Positions 34,601 through 46,204 of a stretch of DNA of 64,000 bases are shown here, in pieces (position 1 is the first letter of the stretch; every line of letters starts with the position of its first letter). The DNA comes from Litoditis marina. Taxonomy: Eukaryota; Nematoda; Chromadorea; Rhabditida; Rhabditidae. Below the pieces are notes generated by a model. It worked only from the letters and a program-made list of their open reading frames with translations, did no database searches and was not told the origin of the DNA. The DNA lies in the NCBI GenBank assembly GCA_964036275.1, contig OZ038440.1, positions 10,639,690-10,703,689 on the forward strand, written 5' to 3'. A program made the translations under genes and the position numbers.

Positions 34601-37600
34601 GAAAATAACCCCTTCAGGTATTTCGAACCAAGAACACTACAATGGCGTTGGTAATCTGGCGCAAGGGTTTCGGAGTCAGGTGAGTTATAGTCTTTTCCAT
34701 TCCTACTGAGACTTCTACAGCAGAATTTCGAAACTTCCAAGTCGTATTTCTCACTTACTTTTGATCGGAGGAGTCGAGGATTTTCGTACCTAATTCTCCT
34801 TCGCAGGTAGAGTAAATATACGAGAGCATTTTCCATGAAGTACATTTTCAGCTTCACAACAGCCTTTGGAAAGTTTGTAAGGTTACTGTAGGAGTCTCAG
34901 TAGGAATGGTGTGAACTATACCCTAGACGTCGCTCTGAAGAGAGCACTCGAGAACCAAGTTTAGTTTGTTTCATCAGTGTTCTCAGCAGTATGTTTCAAA
35001 AGCAGTTATGACATGCATCTTTCAAAACTATAAAAAAATACAACACGCTTCAAACCTTTGTAATGTGATATTCTATGTCACCATACATTTTTTTTGTTTC
35101 AGATATAACGTGCAATACGGCGAGTCAATAGTAGAGATGGAGCGAGTAATGAACTCAACCGAGCTGACCCAAATCGCCTTCTCAAATTTGCCCAGGTAAG
35201 TTTCTACTTTATTCTCGTAATTTATGAAACAGCTATTGCTATGCGAAAAAAAAATAATCTGGATTATCACAAACGAATTCTCAGGAAGTTTAGAAAACCG
35301 AATATATCCGGGATAACTTCGAATGTTTTTCAGTTCTTGTTGAACCTGATCAGGTTTTGCGTTTTCAAAGTAACTGATTTCGTATTTTAGAGACATTAGA
35401 AGTTTCCAGGAAAAAACCGAGTCATCCTTCGAGAATGTGGCTAGTTTGGCACGATTTGGATTTCACTTGGCAAAAATTCGAGGAAATTCCGAGGTCAACC
35501 ATGGGTTCAGAAGACTGGAAGAACCTTGATGCACTTATCGAAAAACAGGTATGCAAAATGTGTGATCATACTCTATTACTCTTTTATGTGAAGAACATAC
35601 AGTTCAGGGCTCTTCCTACAGCTTATCACGTGATGGAATTCAAAGCTGTTTCAGATAACTACTGCGCGTAATGCGATGTGTTCAGTGATATAGAACAACA
35701 ACAATAATTTTCAAGCTCTCCGAAGGGACCAGTCCAAACACTGCTGAAAGCTTCCTTTGCTAACTCATATGTCCAGGTGAGAGTAAAAACGGTCTGATTA
35801 CACTGTAAAATATCTTGTCTTCAACTTCAGATGAGATCGTTCGACATTCCGTCTATCTCAATATGCGTGTCGAAAAATGGCGAAACTGTCTATAACGAAG
35901 CCTACGGTTCCGCAGATCTAAACCTGAGACGTGAGGTGAGAAAAAATATTCGTTACAATACCAAAGAGGAGTTCGTAAACGCGGAATGTGTGCGTTGGAA
36001 ACATTATCGTCATCACATTTCCACATTTAAATTTTGCATGAACACGTGTTACTAGCGTTGGAGTAGGACGATTATGTGAACCAATCCCGACGTCACGGTC
36101 GTTCAAACCAATCGGGCGCAGCGCGGAGCGCTGCGCAGACTAGTTTTTGTTCAAAGGTCTGCAGACAATACAAAACAGTTTATTACAATTTTCTTCAAAG
36201 TACGTCGACCATTTCCCTAGATATTTGCATGAACTACTAAAGGGCTACACGTCTACATGAAATTAAGTTCACGTTCCGAGAAAAAAATTTGTTGAGAGGA
36301 GTTAGAGGACCCAACGTCTCGCAGAAATGGCTTCCGTGCGGGGCGGCGGCGGCGGCGACAAAAGTGTTCGCCTCCTCAAATCTGGGCATAGTTTTGCTCA
36401 AAATCAACTTATTCCGAAATTTCTTACACTGTTAAAAAGCCATAAAAAAGTTGAGGTATACGTATTTTTCAGGTGTGTCGTAAATTTGAATATTACGTGT
36501 GAGATGACCGAAAATGGTCTCGCAAAAATTATGGATAGACCAGTTTTGTGAAAATAAAAATGAAAGTAGGGTTAAACGTGTAGTAGGAATCATTTTTGCA
36601 ACAGGCGGGTACAGCTTGGTTTTCATTCCTATTCACATGTATGCATGGCGCATTTGATAAAAGCTCTATTTACGCACGGCGAACGGAGGTTCGATTCCTG
36701 CCTGGAGCACAAAATTTGCTATCACTTGAACGAGGTTACAACTACACAAACGTTCTGAACTACGGCGCGGTTTAAAACTCCAATAGAAAAACATAAAATT
36801 CCTTGTTTAGATTATTGTTCAAAATATCATTTTTATCAAAAATGACCGTTACTTCGTAACCATAGAAAAAGAGTTCAATTAGTATAAAAAACGAGTCTAA
36901 AGAAAGTAAAGATTAGTTTTGGATAAACATGTACAAGAAATATAAAAGAAGTCCTATAAAAATATTTTGAGGAAAATGCTAATCTCGCTTCTCTTGAAAA
37001 CAACGGAGTGTAAGCTAGATTATTGTGAGTCGCAGTCAGACGTTTTCTTCCGGTAGCAAAAAACTCGGTATCCTTTTTTGAATTTTTAAACCGAGCGAGA
37101 TTAGAATTTTCCTCAAAATATTTTTATTGGACTTCTTTTATATTTCTTGTACATGTTTATCCAAAACTAATCTTTACTTTCTTTACACTCGTTTTTTATA
37201 CTAATTGAAATATGTATTGTAGTTTAAAGATACGAAGTGCTGGGATTGGTAGACGTGATCGTCCTACTTTTAAGAACTTGGTCGCTCACGGTGCACGTCA
37301 GTACTCCTAATACACGTGTTTTAGGCTCAACCGAATAGTGTATATCGTGTAGCCTCCATAAGTAAGACGATCACTGCAATGGGGATAACACATCTGATAA
37401 AACGTCAACAATTGTCACTGAAGAGTTTCGTGTTTGGAAAGACAGGTTGGTTGATTCCGTGAAAGTTCAAACATGTGGAATATTACAAGCAAAAACAAGC
37501 ACATATGGCATGAGTAGTATGTCATTTTCATTTTCACTATTGGTAATCTCTATTTTTAGGACTACTCAACCAGTTTTCTGTTCATTCGTCATTAAAGTCT

Positions 37601-40600
37601 ATTCGCATCATTCATCTGCTGGAGCACAGCTCAGGGGCCTGGAGCCACTTGGATAAGCAGGAGTTCAACAGGTAAGGGAATTCTCTGGGTTATCTACATG
37701 TTCAGAAGATAGCCAGATCTACCTACGTTAGAATACTCGCAGAGTTTCATTCCTCACCTTCCGCTTGGCGCACTTTTTCGCGATACAGTACCCGCCCGTC
37801 CAGGTCGCCAGCGGATTAGCAGGAGGGTACTGTATATCTCACTTTTCGCTGTGTGGACTTACTGTACTTGACTCGGTCATTTGTTTTCAGAAAAGAAACT
37901 AACCAAACCGAGTTCATAGAGAATGTGCTACGAACCACCAAATCCAACTACCTACCCGGAGCTACATTTCAATATTCCAATCTGGGATATGTGCTTCTCG
38001 GAATGATCATAGAAAAGGTTACTTGTATTGCATATTTAAATTTGGTCTATTCTCTCCTAATCACATTCTGAGGACAAGCGGAACAAAATTACTTGAAGTG
38101 TGCAACACGTAATTCTACGTATGCCTCACCAAAACGAGTTCTAGTTTCATTTGTGTTAAAACGTGGAAATTATTTATGTCCTGGTCATGAGGTAATACCT
38201 TAGTAGTATTTCAGATGTGAAAAACTGCAATGCCAAACCATATTTGCAGATAAGTGGTACGTCATATGAAACGTTCCTACGAGAAACCATTCTAAATCCT
38301 CTCAACATAACCGGGACGATTGGGAATACCGACGCTGGGCCGAACGAGGTATACTGATAGTCACGTATAGTCACGTGAAACTTTGTAGAGTATATCAGTC
38401 TATATTAGTCTCAGTGCAGAATTTTCACGTTTCTTCACGTTTAATGAACGTTTTGATTTACATCTCTCGCACATAGAAAAACCTGTCCTGCCTATATATA
38501 CGTAAAGTCCTAATTAATCCTACGTGAACTTTGAAATGATACCGTCAGAACGTATAATGATTGCTTTCAGATAAAAACCTGGAAACAGTTTCAGAGATTG
38601 ATTTTATCGCTGATTCGCAATGAAGTGCACTACAACATTCCGCGTAAAGAATAGAGTTTTCGAAAAGAAACCTGAAAAAAAGACAAGAAAACGCAACTGG
38701 GAAAGAACACAAAGCTTCCTAAGTTGGTTACAACTCATTTCATAAACTGGATGGTTTTCTAGGTGACCTATTATTCGCAAGACAACGCGAATCCCTACGA
38801 ACACTGGAGTCCCCAATTATTGGGTCCCGCGGCGGGGTGGACATTCAGCAGCAGTCAAGTAGGTTCAAACTAAATAACGCCACAACTATGACATATAAAG
38901 ATAGACAGGACTTCAAATGAATCGGCCAGAACCTTGCAGTGACGTTTGAATACTGCTTGATAAAACATCTTTAATAGGGTTTAAAAACAATGTACAACGG
39001 TGATATTGTCAATTTTCTCACAGACACTGCCACTTTCGGTGTCAAAATTATTAATATGAATCTTCTTTCTTTTCTAATCTGACCTTATTAAAAAGGTTCT
39101 ATTTTATTCCAGCTCGCGCTACTGTTTTCGCATCTAGATGAGAACCGATATTCCCTCTATAACCTCATGACGCAACCAAGTACAGTATCGTCTCGATATG
39201 GGCGAGGAATTCAGATATGTATGATATATGATTCCACTTTGTTCATTCTCTTTCCTCTCTTTAATTTGAATGTTTTCTATTATACGTTAGCTACAATGCG
39301 AATTTTCGTGTTTTCAAGTGAACTCGGTTCATACAGTGTTAGTTGCAGCTACATCAATGGTTTTTGCAACAACATACCTTATATGAAAAGCCGACGCCTA
39401 GCGAGGAGTACGGAAAAGGTCACGTTTTACTTGACCAGAGAGTCTGACCTTCATCACTTGCATAAGTTATAAGCGCGTTCATTCTTAACCTTGCAGATTG
39501 GGATGGTTCGCTGTACCACTTTGGTTCACTAGCGGGCACCGAGAGTATTGCATATACGAGAAATGGCATACAGGTCAGTATAAGTCATAAAATGTGTACT
39601 CGAACAATCCTATAACTAATTTTGATCAACCAAACGTGCTTGATTTTGTGCTATCGTGATTCGTTCAATTGACCTAGGCTCTCACAACGATCACAAAAAA
39701 TATATCTTAGCCTGACCACATCGTCGCGGCGAGTGGTAAAAGAATAAACTACGTCGATCGTGAAAACGTGTCACCTTCAGGTGTGAAAGACACCGGTGGA
39801 CACCAAATTGTGTCTTTACAGGTAGTAATCCTGTCGAATGTTCGTGGGCGAGTACATAATGAGCATACGGAATGGATGAAAATTCTGAGCCGGTCAATAA
39901 TCAGAGGAATGAAGCAGAACAAGATGAGATGAATAAGAATAAATGAAAAATATCCCATAGAAACATTTTTGAACCACGAGGCTGAGAATTGAAAAAATTT
40001 TCAGAGCAAATAAGCAACGCAATGTAATTCCAACCCAGTTTGTTATAGTTCTGGCCATTCCCACTGAGACTTGGCACCGTGCCAATGAATATTGTAGGCT
40101 ATTTTCACCACTTCAGAGTTTTTCAAAAAACTGCAAATCTCTGTTAGGGTTTGGTCTGTTTTATTAGCATACGAAGATAGGAAAGTGTTTAGAATAGTTA
40201 TGCTTGCTCTGAGAAAAGGTCATCCGAAAATCTTGGCACGCTGCCAATAGGTCTCATTGCGTATGAAACGGACTATACCATGAAAGAGGGAAGAGTATTT
40301 TTCCTAGTACGGCTGTCCAAATGAACGATGCAACATGGCAAGGTATCACATGTGGGTCATATTTCAACTGAACTGGTGGTACACAACGTAAACCCAATTT
40401 GTGCTGTGCACGGAGCAACGTTATATCTACATCGTATGGCTGTAGATCTTGTATATCATTACGCAGTTAGTGTAGTGCACAGCGTGGGATCTTTTCAAAC
40501 ATGCTGGCAATTTTATATTTCCAAATGAAGCGAATCTCTTATAAATATTGTCCTACGGGATACTGTTCGTACATCCTCTGAACATTTTCTACATATTATG

Positions 40601-43305
40601 GTATTCCTTTTCACTTTTTTTCTCATTAGAAACGATTATTTCAATTTCACTACTACACATGTGTTTTTTCCACGTTTTCCACGTTCAAAACTGTTCCCAA
40701 ACTTACCGAGCTTGTTGAGTGGACATGGAATCTCGAAGTATTCTTCGAAAAAATAGAGAAACTTCGGCAGACTCCAGATTGCCAGGGCAGTCTGATTCAA
40801 CTTCGACTTCGGAACATAGACTCTGATCTGAAAGATGTTGATACTCCACGCAAAAAAAATTGAGGATTCTCAAAGTCAACAACGTAGTTGGGTTTGTCTG
40901 AAACTGACTTGAAATCTTCGGACTTTACGTCGCAAAAAGTGAACTATGAAGTGAAATTATGAAAGAAAAAAATGAAGCATAAAAGTGAGAAGAAAAACAT
41001 TAAAATAGAAAGTAAAACATAAAGTGAGTAGTGAAACACATGACTTTCGCAGTCCAACTCGATCACTCACCCGAACCTTCTCCGTATTGATTTCTCTGTA
41101 TCCGAAGTCACTGACGGTCATGGCAAACAAATACGTGGACATGAGGGGAGATGGGGAGAAGGTCGTGGTCGTCCAATTTCTGAAAGGACAGTAGTCTACA
41201 TTTGAGTCTTCATTTCATCAACAAAGACAGCGAACGACCCGATCGGTTATGCAATGCGGAGCGAGCGTCAGCTGTTTCTGTAGATCAAGTGGAACTATTC
41301 GTTCATTCAAAACAAACAAACACGATAATTTCTTCCAATCTGAGGCCGTATGCATGAAACATCCCGGGCCGGGTTGGGATGCTATCCCGAGCTATTTCCC
41401 GGCCAATTCAGCTGGGGATAGCATCCCAACCCGGCCCGGGATGTTTCACGCATACGGCCTCTGTTGTAGTTATGATTCAATCGCGAATACATAATATATA
41501 TTTCGTAAGGGAGACAGAAAATGGCGTTGCTTCTACTATTTCTGAAATTGGACAAGTCTTATATTGAGTCACAACTTCATACCCTTCGTGAACCTGGTCC
41601 AGCTCCTTTCCGTTGAATACGGCGGTGGTGCCGATTGGGTGTTCAATGGTCGCCTCGAACCTCGCCTTCGCCTCCGGAGTATCCAGACAGGGGAAGATGG
41701 CACGAGCGAACTGAGTCTGACAATGGGTGGCTGCCATCCATCTGAATCAAAACTAGTTTGTTTGTATTATGTAATCTTTAAAATAAAACGAAAGTAAAAA
41801 TGCGTCTACCTCAACACAGAATTGAAGTATGAGTTTAGTAATACGGCTTGATTGCAATTATCTCAGTTAATGACGCAAACAAAGCTTGTCCATGTTGATT
41901 TTCTCTAACTGAATTTGTAGAATTATGAATTATTTGCAAGCTGAAGTAGACGTTGGACAAGTAATTGGAATGGTCACGTCAACCTATGAGATGATATATC
42001 GAGATTAATCAATGGCATTCTAAAATTTAGGAGTGTTCCACATAAAAATAACCTCTTTTCTCCGTTTTCAGTGTATTCAGCAGCGTAGATTCCGACCCTA
42101 TCGGCTTGCATCAGTTTGCTCTTGTATTTGATGTGAAGCGAGTAGTTCATGTGCTCAATCAACTCGTGTTCGGTCCAAATGTCCAGTAGGTGCGGGAATT
42201 CGCGAGAAATCTACAAAATTATTAAAATATTTTACTTTTTTCATTTTTTTAAGTGAAATTGGGTTCAAATAGTATACCGTTTCATGAACTCAAGCGAGAT
42301 TCCGAAATGTATCAATTCGAAGAGTTGAAAGGATGAACGTGTCCAATTTAATAGGAGAAAATTTGAGGTTATTCTATGTATGTCGTTCTGCGTTGGACAT
42401 TTTCACGTGAATTTAATATTAAGTACGAACATCAGCCACAGAAACAGATCTTCCAAAGTCGTCTTCTATGTGCAAAGATGATATGTGCTGCTCAGTGGAG
42501 TGCACCTGAAAAATAACTATAAGGGACGGTATACTTTAAGTTATAGTTTGACCCACCCACCAACGCAGCACAATCCCGGAATACCTCTAAAATGCCCGGG
42601 CACAAAAAAGAACGTGCGTGACCTAAATTGACCAAACTCAATTACTGTTCGCACATTTGATGAGTTACAAATATACCTGTATTCGATTGTTGGTTTTCGC
42701 TACAGTGAAGAACATCTTAGAAATCCCTTCCAATGTGAAGTTTTTTGAATCAAAGTCAACCGAGCTGGAAAAAGTATTTTGTTAACATTCTCCCATGATT
42801 CTTCACGTGTAACTGCTCAGTGAAAATTCAATAGATCGATCAAAACACTATTTGTTTTGCTCTGTGTCTCTGTGATGATTACGACTTGTTTCCGACACAG
42901 TAGAGTATTTCCACTGACTACTGTATAGAACCAATCAAACTGCAATCAAAAAATGATCGTAACTACTTATATTATGTACTCTAAAACTCACTCTTTCCAC
43001 GGAAGGAAAACTTTCAGCTTCAGTTGGTACAAGTAGGGTACATTGAACATTGGAACCTGGAAACGGTGGAAGGTATCGTTTAGGTTACAGTAGGGGTCGT
43101 TGTCTGGCTGCGGCACAGAATAAACCGGAACCACCGTAGTGGCCGAGATTGGTTTCCGAACTGTCAGAAAAGGCCGCGGAAAGGAGATGAGCAGGTAGAT
43201 GAGCAGTACTGTCATGGCCAGCAGAACGGACGAAAGTACGAGGGGACGCGTCGTCGCGTGGCCGCTCGGGACGTCGCGCGCGACGGATACCGACTGCATT
43301 TTCAT
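25697..43305 (-). CDS. M1-family (gluzincin) zinc aminopeptidase, type II membrane protein
   Basis: Twenty-six exons join in phase: 43305-42992, 42764-42677, 42505-42431, 42210-42053, 41741-41583, 41179-41071, 40827-40707, 33177-33130, 32888-32782, 32638-32531, 32213-32172, 31977-31900, 31663-31533, 31251-31098, 30794-30680, 30386-30323, 30063-29989, 29716-29623, 29359-29261, 28942-28845, 28567-28436, 28096-27929, 26933-26862, 26597-26532, 26382-26307, 25864-25697 (about 972 aa). A signal-anchor helix spans residues about 22-42. The zinc site is HEVAH (388-392) followed 19 residues later by Glu411 (WLNEGFA), a full HEXXH-x18-E motif. The exopeptidase GAMEN motif reads MGMEN, an unusual change. 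A Tyr in VYAK is a candidate catalytic tyrosine. The C-terminal ERAP1_C-like region is present ([13 protein letters not shown]). Such enzymes remove N-terminal residues from peptides at the cell surface. The intron 33178-40706 contains a gene on the other strand. The C-terminus is short and could have another exon. Confidence 0.9.
27396..27417. repeat. Fragment of MITE family 3
   Basis: GTAGGAGTCTCAGTGGGAAT matches the terminal motif of the elements at 34686 and 44851. No partner end was found nearby, so this is a solo end. It lies in an aminopeptidase intron. Confidence 0.4.
27459..27821. mobile_element. G-rich MITE with 8-bp target duplication
   Basis: The element 27467-27813 (347 bp) has inverted ends (GGGAATAGTTTACATTTGCC; the reverse complement of the right end starts GGGAAAAATGTACCTTCGCC) and identical flanking ACGTAAAG (27459-27466, 27814-27821). 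The interior has repeated GGGGGGTGATTGTT units and runs of five or six G on both strands, hence strong G-quadruplex potential. It lies in the aminopeptidase intron 26934-27928. Confidence 0.85.
33628..39932 (+). CDS. Secreted serine beta-lactamase-like / polyglycine-hydrolase-like protein, nested in the aminopeptidase intron
   Basis: Sixteen exons join in phase: 33628-34058, 34271-34394, 34454-34617, 35103-35195, 35410-35548, 35603-35667, 35716-35776, 35831-35935, 37325-37445, 37560-37671, 37891-38017, 38250-38348, 38763-38858, 39113-39218, 39497-39573, 39822-39932 (about 676 aa). Residues 1-18 are a signal peptide. Residues about 20-375 form a repeat-rich N-terminal region (for example [16 protein letters not shown]) of the kind seen before beta-lactamase domains in polyglycine hydrolases. 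Residues about 380-676 are a class C/PBP-like beta-lactamase domain: SISK (405-408, SxxK nucleophile), YSN (500-502, YxN) in [19 protein letters not shown] (622-624) for the third motif, and a final VVILSN strand. All three catalytic motifs are intact, so a peptidase, esterase or amidase is likely; the substrate is unknown. An AATAAA (39938-39943) lies 6 nt past the stop. Exon 34454-34617 is the least conserved part. Confidence 0.85.
34686..34920. mobile_element. MITE family 3, copy A
   Basis: The termini TATAGTCTTTTCCATTCCTA and the inverted GGAATGGTGTGAACTATA carry the shared inner motif GTAGGAGTCTCAGTAGGAAT. It is about 235 bp long and lies in the beta-lactamase-like gene intron 34618-35102. 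Related copies are at 40044-40277 and 44851-45074. Confidence 0.7.
36640..36705 (+). other. tRNA-like / SINE-like relic with Pol III box motifs
   Basis: GGTTCGATTCC (near 36690) is a perfect B-box and TGGCGCATTTGATA upstream resembles an A-box at tRNA spacing. The acceptor and T stems do not pair properly, so this is at most a decayed tRNA or tRNA-derived element. It lies in a nested-gene intron. Confidence 0.25.
36876..37207. mobile_element. Foldback element with 114-bp near-perfect arms
   Basis: The arm 36876-36989 (CAATTAGTATAAAAAACGAG...) and its inverted copy 37094-37207 differ at only a few positions. The 104-bp centre is unrelated. It lies in the intron 35936-37324 of the nested gene and therefore also inside the aminopeptidase intron. 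Confidence 0.85.
39938..39943 (+). terminator. Polyadenylation signal AATAAA of the beta-lactamase-like gene
   Basis: AATAAA follows the TGA stop (39930-39932) after 5 nt. This implies a very short 3' UTR, unless a later signal is used. It is well upstream of the next aminopeptidase exon (40707). Confidence 0.4.
40044..40277. mobile_element. MITE family 3, diverged copy B
   Basis: Inverted ends TATAGTTCTGGCCATTCCCA and an opposing ...GTATGAAACGGACTATA enclose inner TTGGCAC / GTGCCAA-type motifs. It is diverged from copy A but has the same terminal layout. It lies in the aminopeptidase intron past the nested gene. Confidence 0.5.
41342..41461. repeat. GC-rich near-perfect hairpin (47-bp arms)
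   Basis: The arm 41342-41388 (GAGGCCGTATGCATGAAACA...) pairs with 41415-41461 with a single mismatch; the loop is 26 bp. The inner part, CCCGGGCCGGGTTGGGATGC, is far more GC rich than the surrounding intron. It lies between two aminopeptidase exons (41179 and 41583). It could be a recent foldback insertion. Confidence 0.9.
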
Positions 43306-44850
43306 TAATCCATTCCTGAAAATAGAGATATCGGATAGGTTTTGTGAAAAAGGTTTGTTATCAGGTGAAATTTATTTCCGAGAGTAGAATAGGCAACCTC
43401 AGAAAACGAAGTAATCAGTAAGTCTCTGGTATTTAAATAATTCAAAGGGAATTGTACAACACTCCAAAACATTGGACGCTGTACAATACTCCAAAACAGG
43501 ACCAACGCTTCTTCTGTTTGTGAAGGGCAAAAACTTTGTAAATAGAGATAATTTATAGTACCTGTACGAACATAAAGAAAACAAGGTTAGTACACCGAGG
43601 TGCTTCAACAAAAAAAGGTTTCTAGTTCTAGTGTGCATGACCTCACTGATTGGAAAGAGATGTTGTATCTTGATGCAAATAGTTCGTTCGCTTTAGTGCC
43701 TAATATAGATATTGTTGGAGACTTCAATCATCGTTAGGAAGAAGTGTGACCTCTCTAGAAGAGAAAAAACATGATGGTAAAAACCTGTTGTAATTAAAAA
43801 TAGAAAAGTATGCATTGCAGACTAAGCGCACTTAGCAGGCGGTTAAATTAGCTTCTGCAGACCACAATTAAAAAGGGATGAAGTAATGGAATTAGAAAGC
43901 AGTAAAAGAGGCATGAGAATGTTCATCAACTAGTAGACTTCTGAACTCAGAAACAACTGTTTGAGTAGCTCTAAACGTGCTCCGGTTGAAGTAGAACTTG
44001 AAATTTAACTTTCGATTCTTTCGAAGTTCTAATTTTTGTTTAATCTCAAATTTCCTCAATGTTGAATTTACGCTAAGAAAACGTGTATGCGTGCTCTAAA
44101 ACACAATAATGTGAGCAGCTTAGTGCTAAGCACTAAAAAAAACCTGGCCGTTAGAACAGTTTGCCCTTCCAAAAAAAGTGACTGTAATTGTAGGAGTCGC
44201 TATAGAAAAACAGGCAATGACAACCATTTTATTCCATCGTACTGTGCTCATAGTTTGTCCCAGCGTACTTTCAAGAACTATTCGAGAAATGTGCTGTGTT
44301 AAGTGATAAGACTACAACATAAACTTAGTCACTTAATTTTCTTAGTGACAAGCCCTCTTACCACCTCGCTGACTTCTCGAAACGGTGATACCACCTAAAG
44401 AATGTTACAGTAATCACTGGTTCGAGAGGTCGACGAGCTACAAGCCGATATTCGTACAAAACATTAGAGAACGTACAATGCTTTTTTGGTGCGAAAGTTT
44501 CTCACGTTTTTATGACGTTTTTAAAGTTTCTGGTGTAGTTTATAACGCAACAGTGGCGCTATGAAGAACAGACAGAATATTCGGCATCGACGAAGAAAAC
44601 AATTTATATTCGATGGAAAGCGTTGAATATAGACTGCACTGTGACCCAATTATGCAGGAAATTAGTAGGGTAATTGTGAAAATTGCTATTTTGAGGCATG
44701 CGGCGGGAAAAACTGGAACGCTTTTATGTAAATGAACTGGGCATAAAACCCGACGGGCTGGTTGCATCTGCACTAGAATGGCCCACTTATAACCGAGAGA
44801 ACCCAAAGCTGAACTTTCACGTTTTGACGGAGCTTGAAATCTACTAAGGA

Positions 44851-45074
44851 TAGTGTAGTCTGTTTCATTCCTACTGAGACTCCTACAGTACATAAAACTT
44901 CTAGTGGGTTCTAATAACGAAAATGTTCACAATTTAAGAATTCGTTTCTAATTAATTATTACACCGAATGTTTCAAATGATTTTCTACCAAGTTGAATTT
45001 CAGATTGGAAGTCAGTCATTGGAAACATCGAATATGTACTATAGAAGTTTCAGTAGGAATGGTGTCGCCTATAC
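44851..45074. mobile_element. MITE family 3, copy C
   Basis: The left end contains CATTCCTACTGAGACTCCTA and the right end the inverted TTTCAGTAGGAATGGTGTCG; the ends face each other across about 180 bp. It belongs to the same family as 34686-34920. Confidence 0.6.
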
Positions 45075-45992
45075 CTCGCAACCTTTTCGTTAGAACGCTA
45101 TCTGCAGAATACCTGTCGAAGTATAGGTCAAACTGATAGTGTTCGAATCGGCACAACATGGCAAGTGGTGTTCAACTTACTGCTGTCAAAAATGTATACC
45201 TTGTCCTCCAAAAGAAGTACACAGCAGAAAATGTGCACTATACCACTCCATGTTATGTGCATCAACTATAAAACACTCAGTGAGAACAGTCTGTTTAGAT
45301 TGGACTACGAAATGGCAAGTTGTCAGCAACACTTACCGCTTCAACTGATGCTTGAGAAACGAGAATAAAATGATTCTCTTTACAACTTTGCTAAAACCCT
45401 ATATCTCGGCTCATTTTTCGGATACAGCAGTTGCAAATCAGAAGAGTTTTATGAAGAAAATATAACAAATGAAAATCTCACAAATGCACCAAACATCTAC
45501 CGGTGGGCATCAAAATATGAACAGACAGTCAAACACTCAAAAAGCAAGGAGACTAGGATAAAAAATATAAATGCGAACTGATAAGTTCGAGTTTACAACC
45601 GGGAAATTGACACGAATCGATGATCTGAAAAAGTGAAATAAAGAAGAAAAAAAACATGACATCTAAAAACACTACGAAGAGCAACCTTCACAATACTGTA
45701 GAGCTCTTCTTAGAAAGGATATCAAGAAAAGGAAAAGAAGAACTGAAAATTGGTTATAACCAGATCAGACAATAATACAATCTCAAGACTTATGCACTTC
45801 CTGGTGGAAGGCTCCATTAAAATGTTCACGATTCACATAAAAATTGACACACATAGAAACATCCTGAAATCACCGTACAATTATGGCAAGTAAGTTAAAA
45901 AAATAAATGCTAGACGAGGTGCTAAGCTAGAATTTGTGAAAACAGAGAACCAACTAAGAATGGCATTTGATATGGGCGAAATCTTAATTCCA

Positions 45993-46143
45993 CCGGGTAC
46001 TTCATTAACCGCATCAGTTAACCATCAGTCCGGTTGACCCTTTGATAACCACGTTCTCACAAAATGCTGTTTACAAAGTAGTCAGTAGCTAACTAATTTG
46101 AACCCGGTTGATGGGTAACCGGTGCGGTTAACGTAATACCCGG
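45993..46143. mobile_element. Small inverted-repeat element ending in ACCGGGTA
   Basis: ACCGGGTACTTCATTAACCG on the left is matched by the inverted CGGTTAACGTAATACCCGGT on the right, with more partial pairing inward (AGTTAACCATC / GATGGGTAACC). It is about 150 bp, just beyond the Kelch gene stop codon. No target duplication was identified. Confidence 0.6.
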
Positions 46144-46204
46144 TTCATTGCGGAATTGGTCGGTCCTTGATTAGACCGAAGAATAAGGGGGAAGGGCGTC
46201 AATT

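Larger units (their letters stand above)
43306..46204. other. Intergenic region between the aminopeptidase and Kelch genes
   Basis: No supported exon on either strand. An acceptor (TTTTCAG) at 43315/43316 precedes the aminopeptidase ATG. The region contains MITE family 3 copy C (44851-45074) and an inverted repeat at 45993-46143. The aminopeptidase promoter and the Kelch 3' UTR should be here. Confidence 0.5.

Noticed and set aside
36327..36551. Open frame starting [12 protein letters not shown] with a GGC repeat
   Set aside because: It lies in the intron 35936-37324 of the nested gene, has no matching splice signals, and the glycine run is a simple GGC repeat.
36640..36705. A functional tRNA gene
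   Set aside because: The B-box is perfect, but the acceptor stem and T stem do not pair, so it is listed only as a tRNA-like relic.
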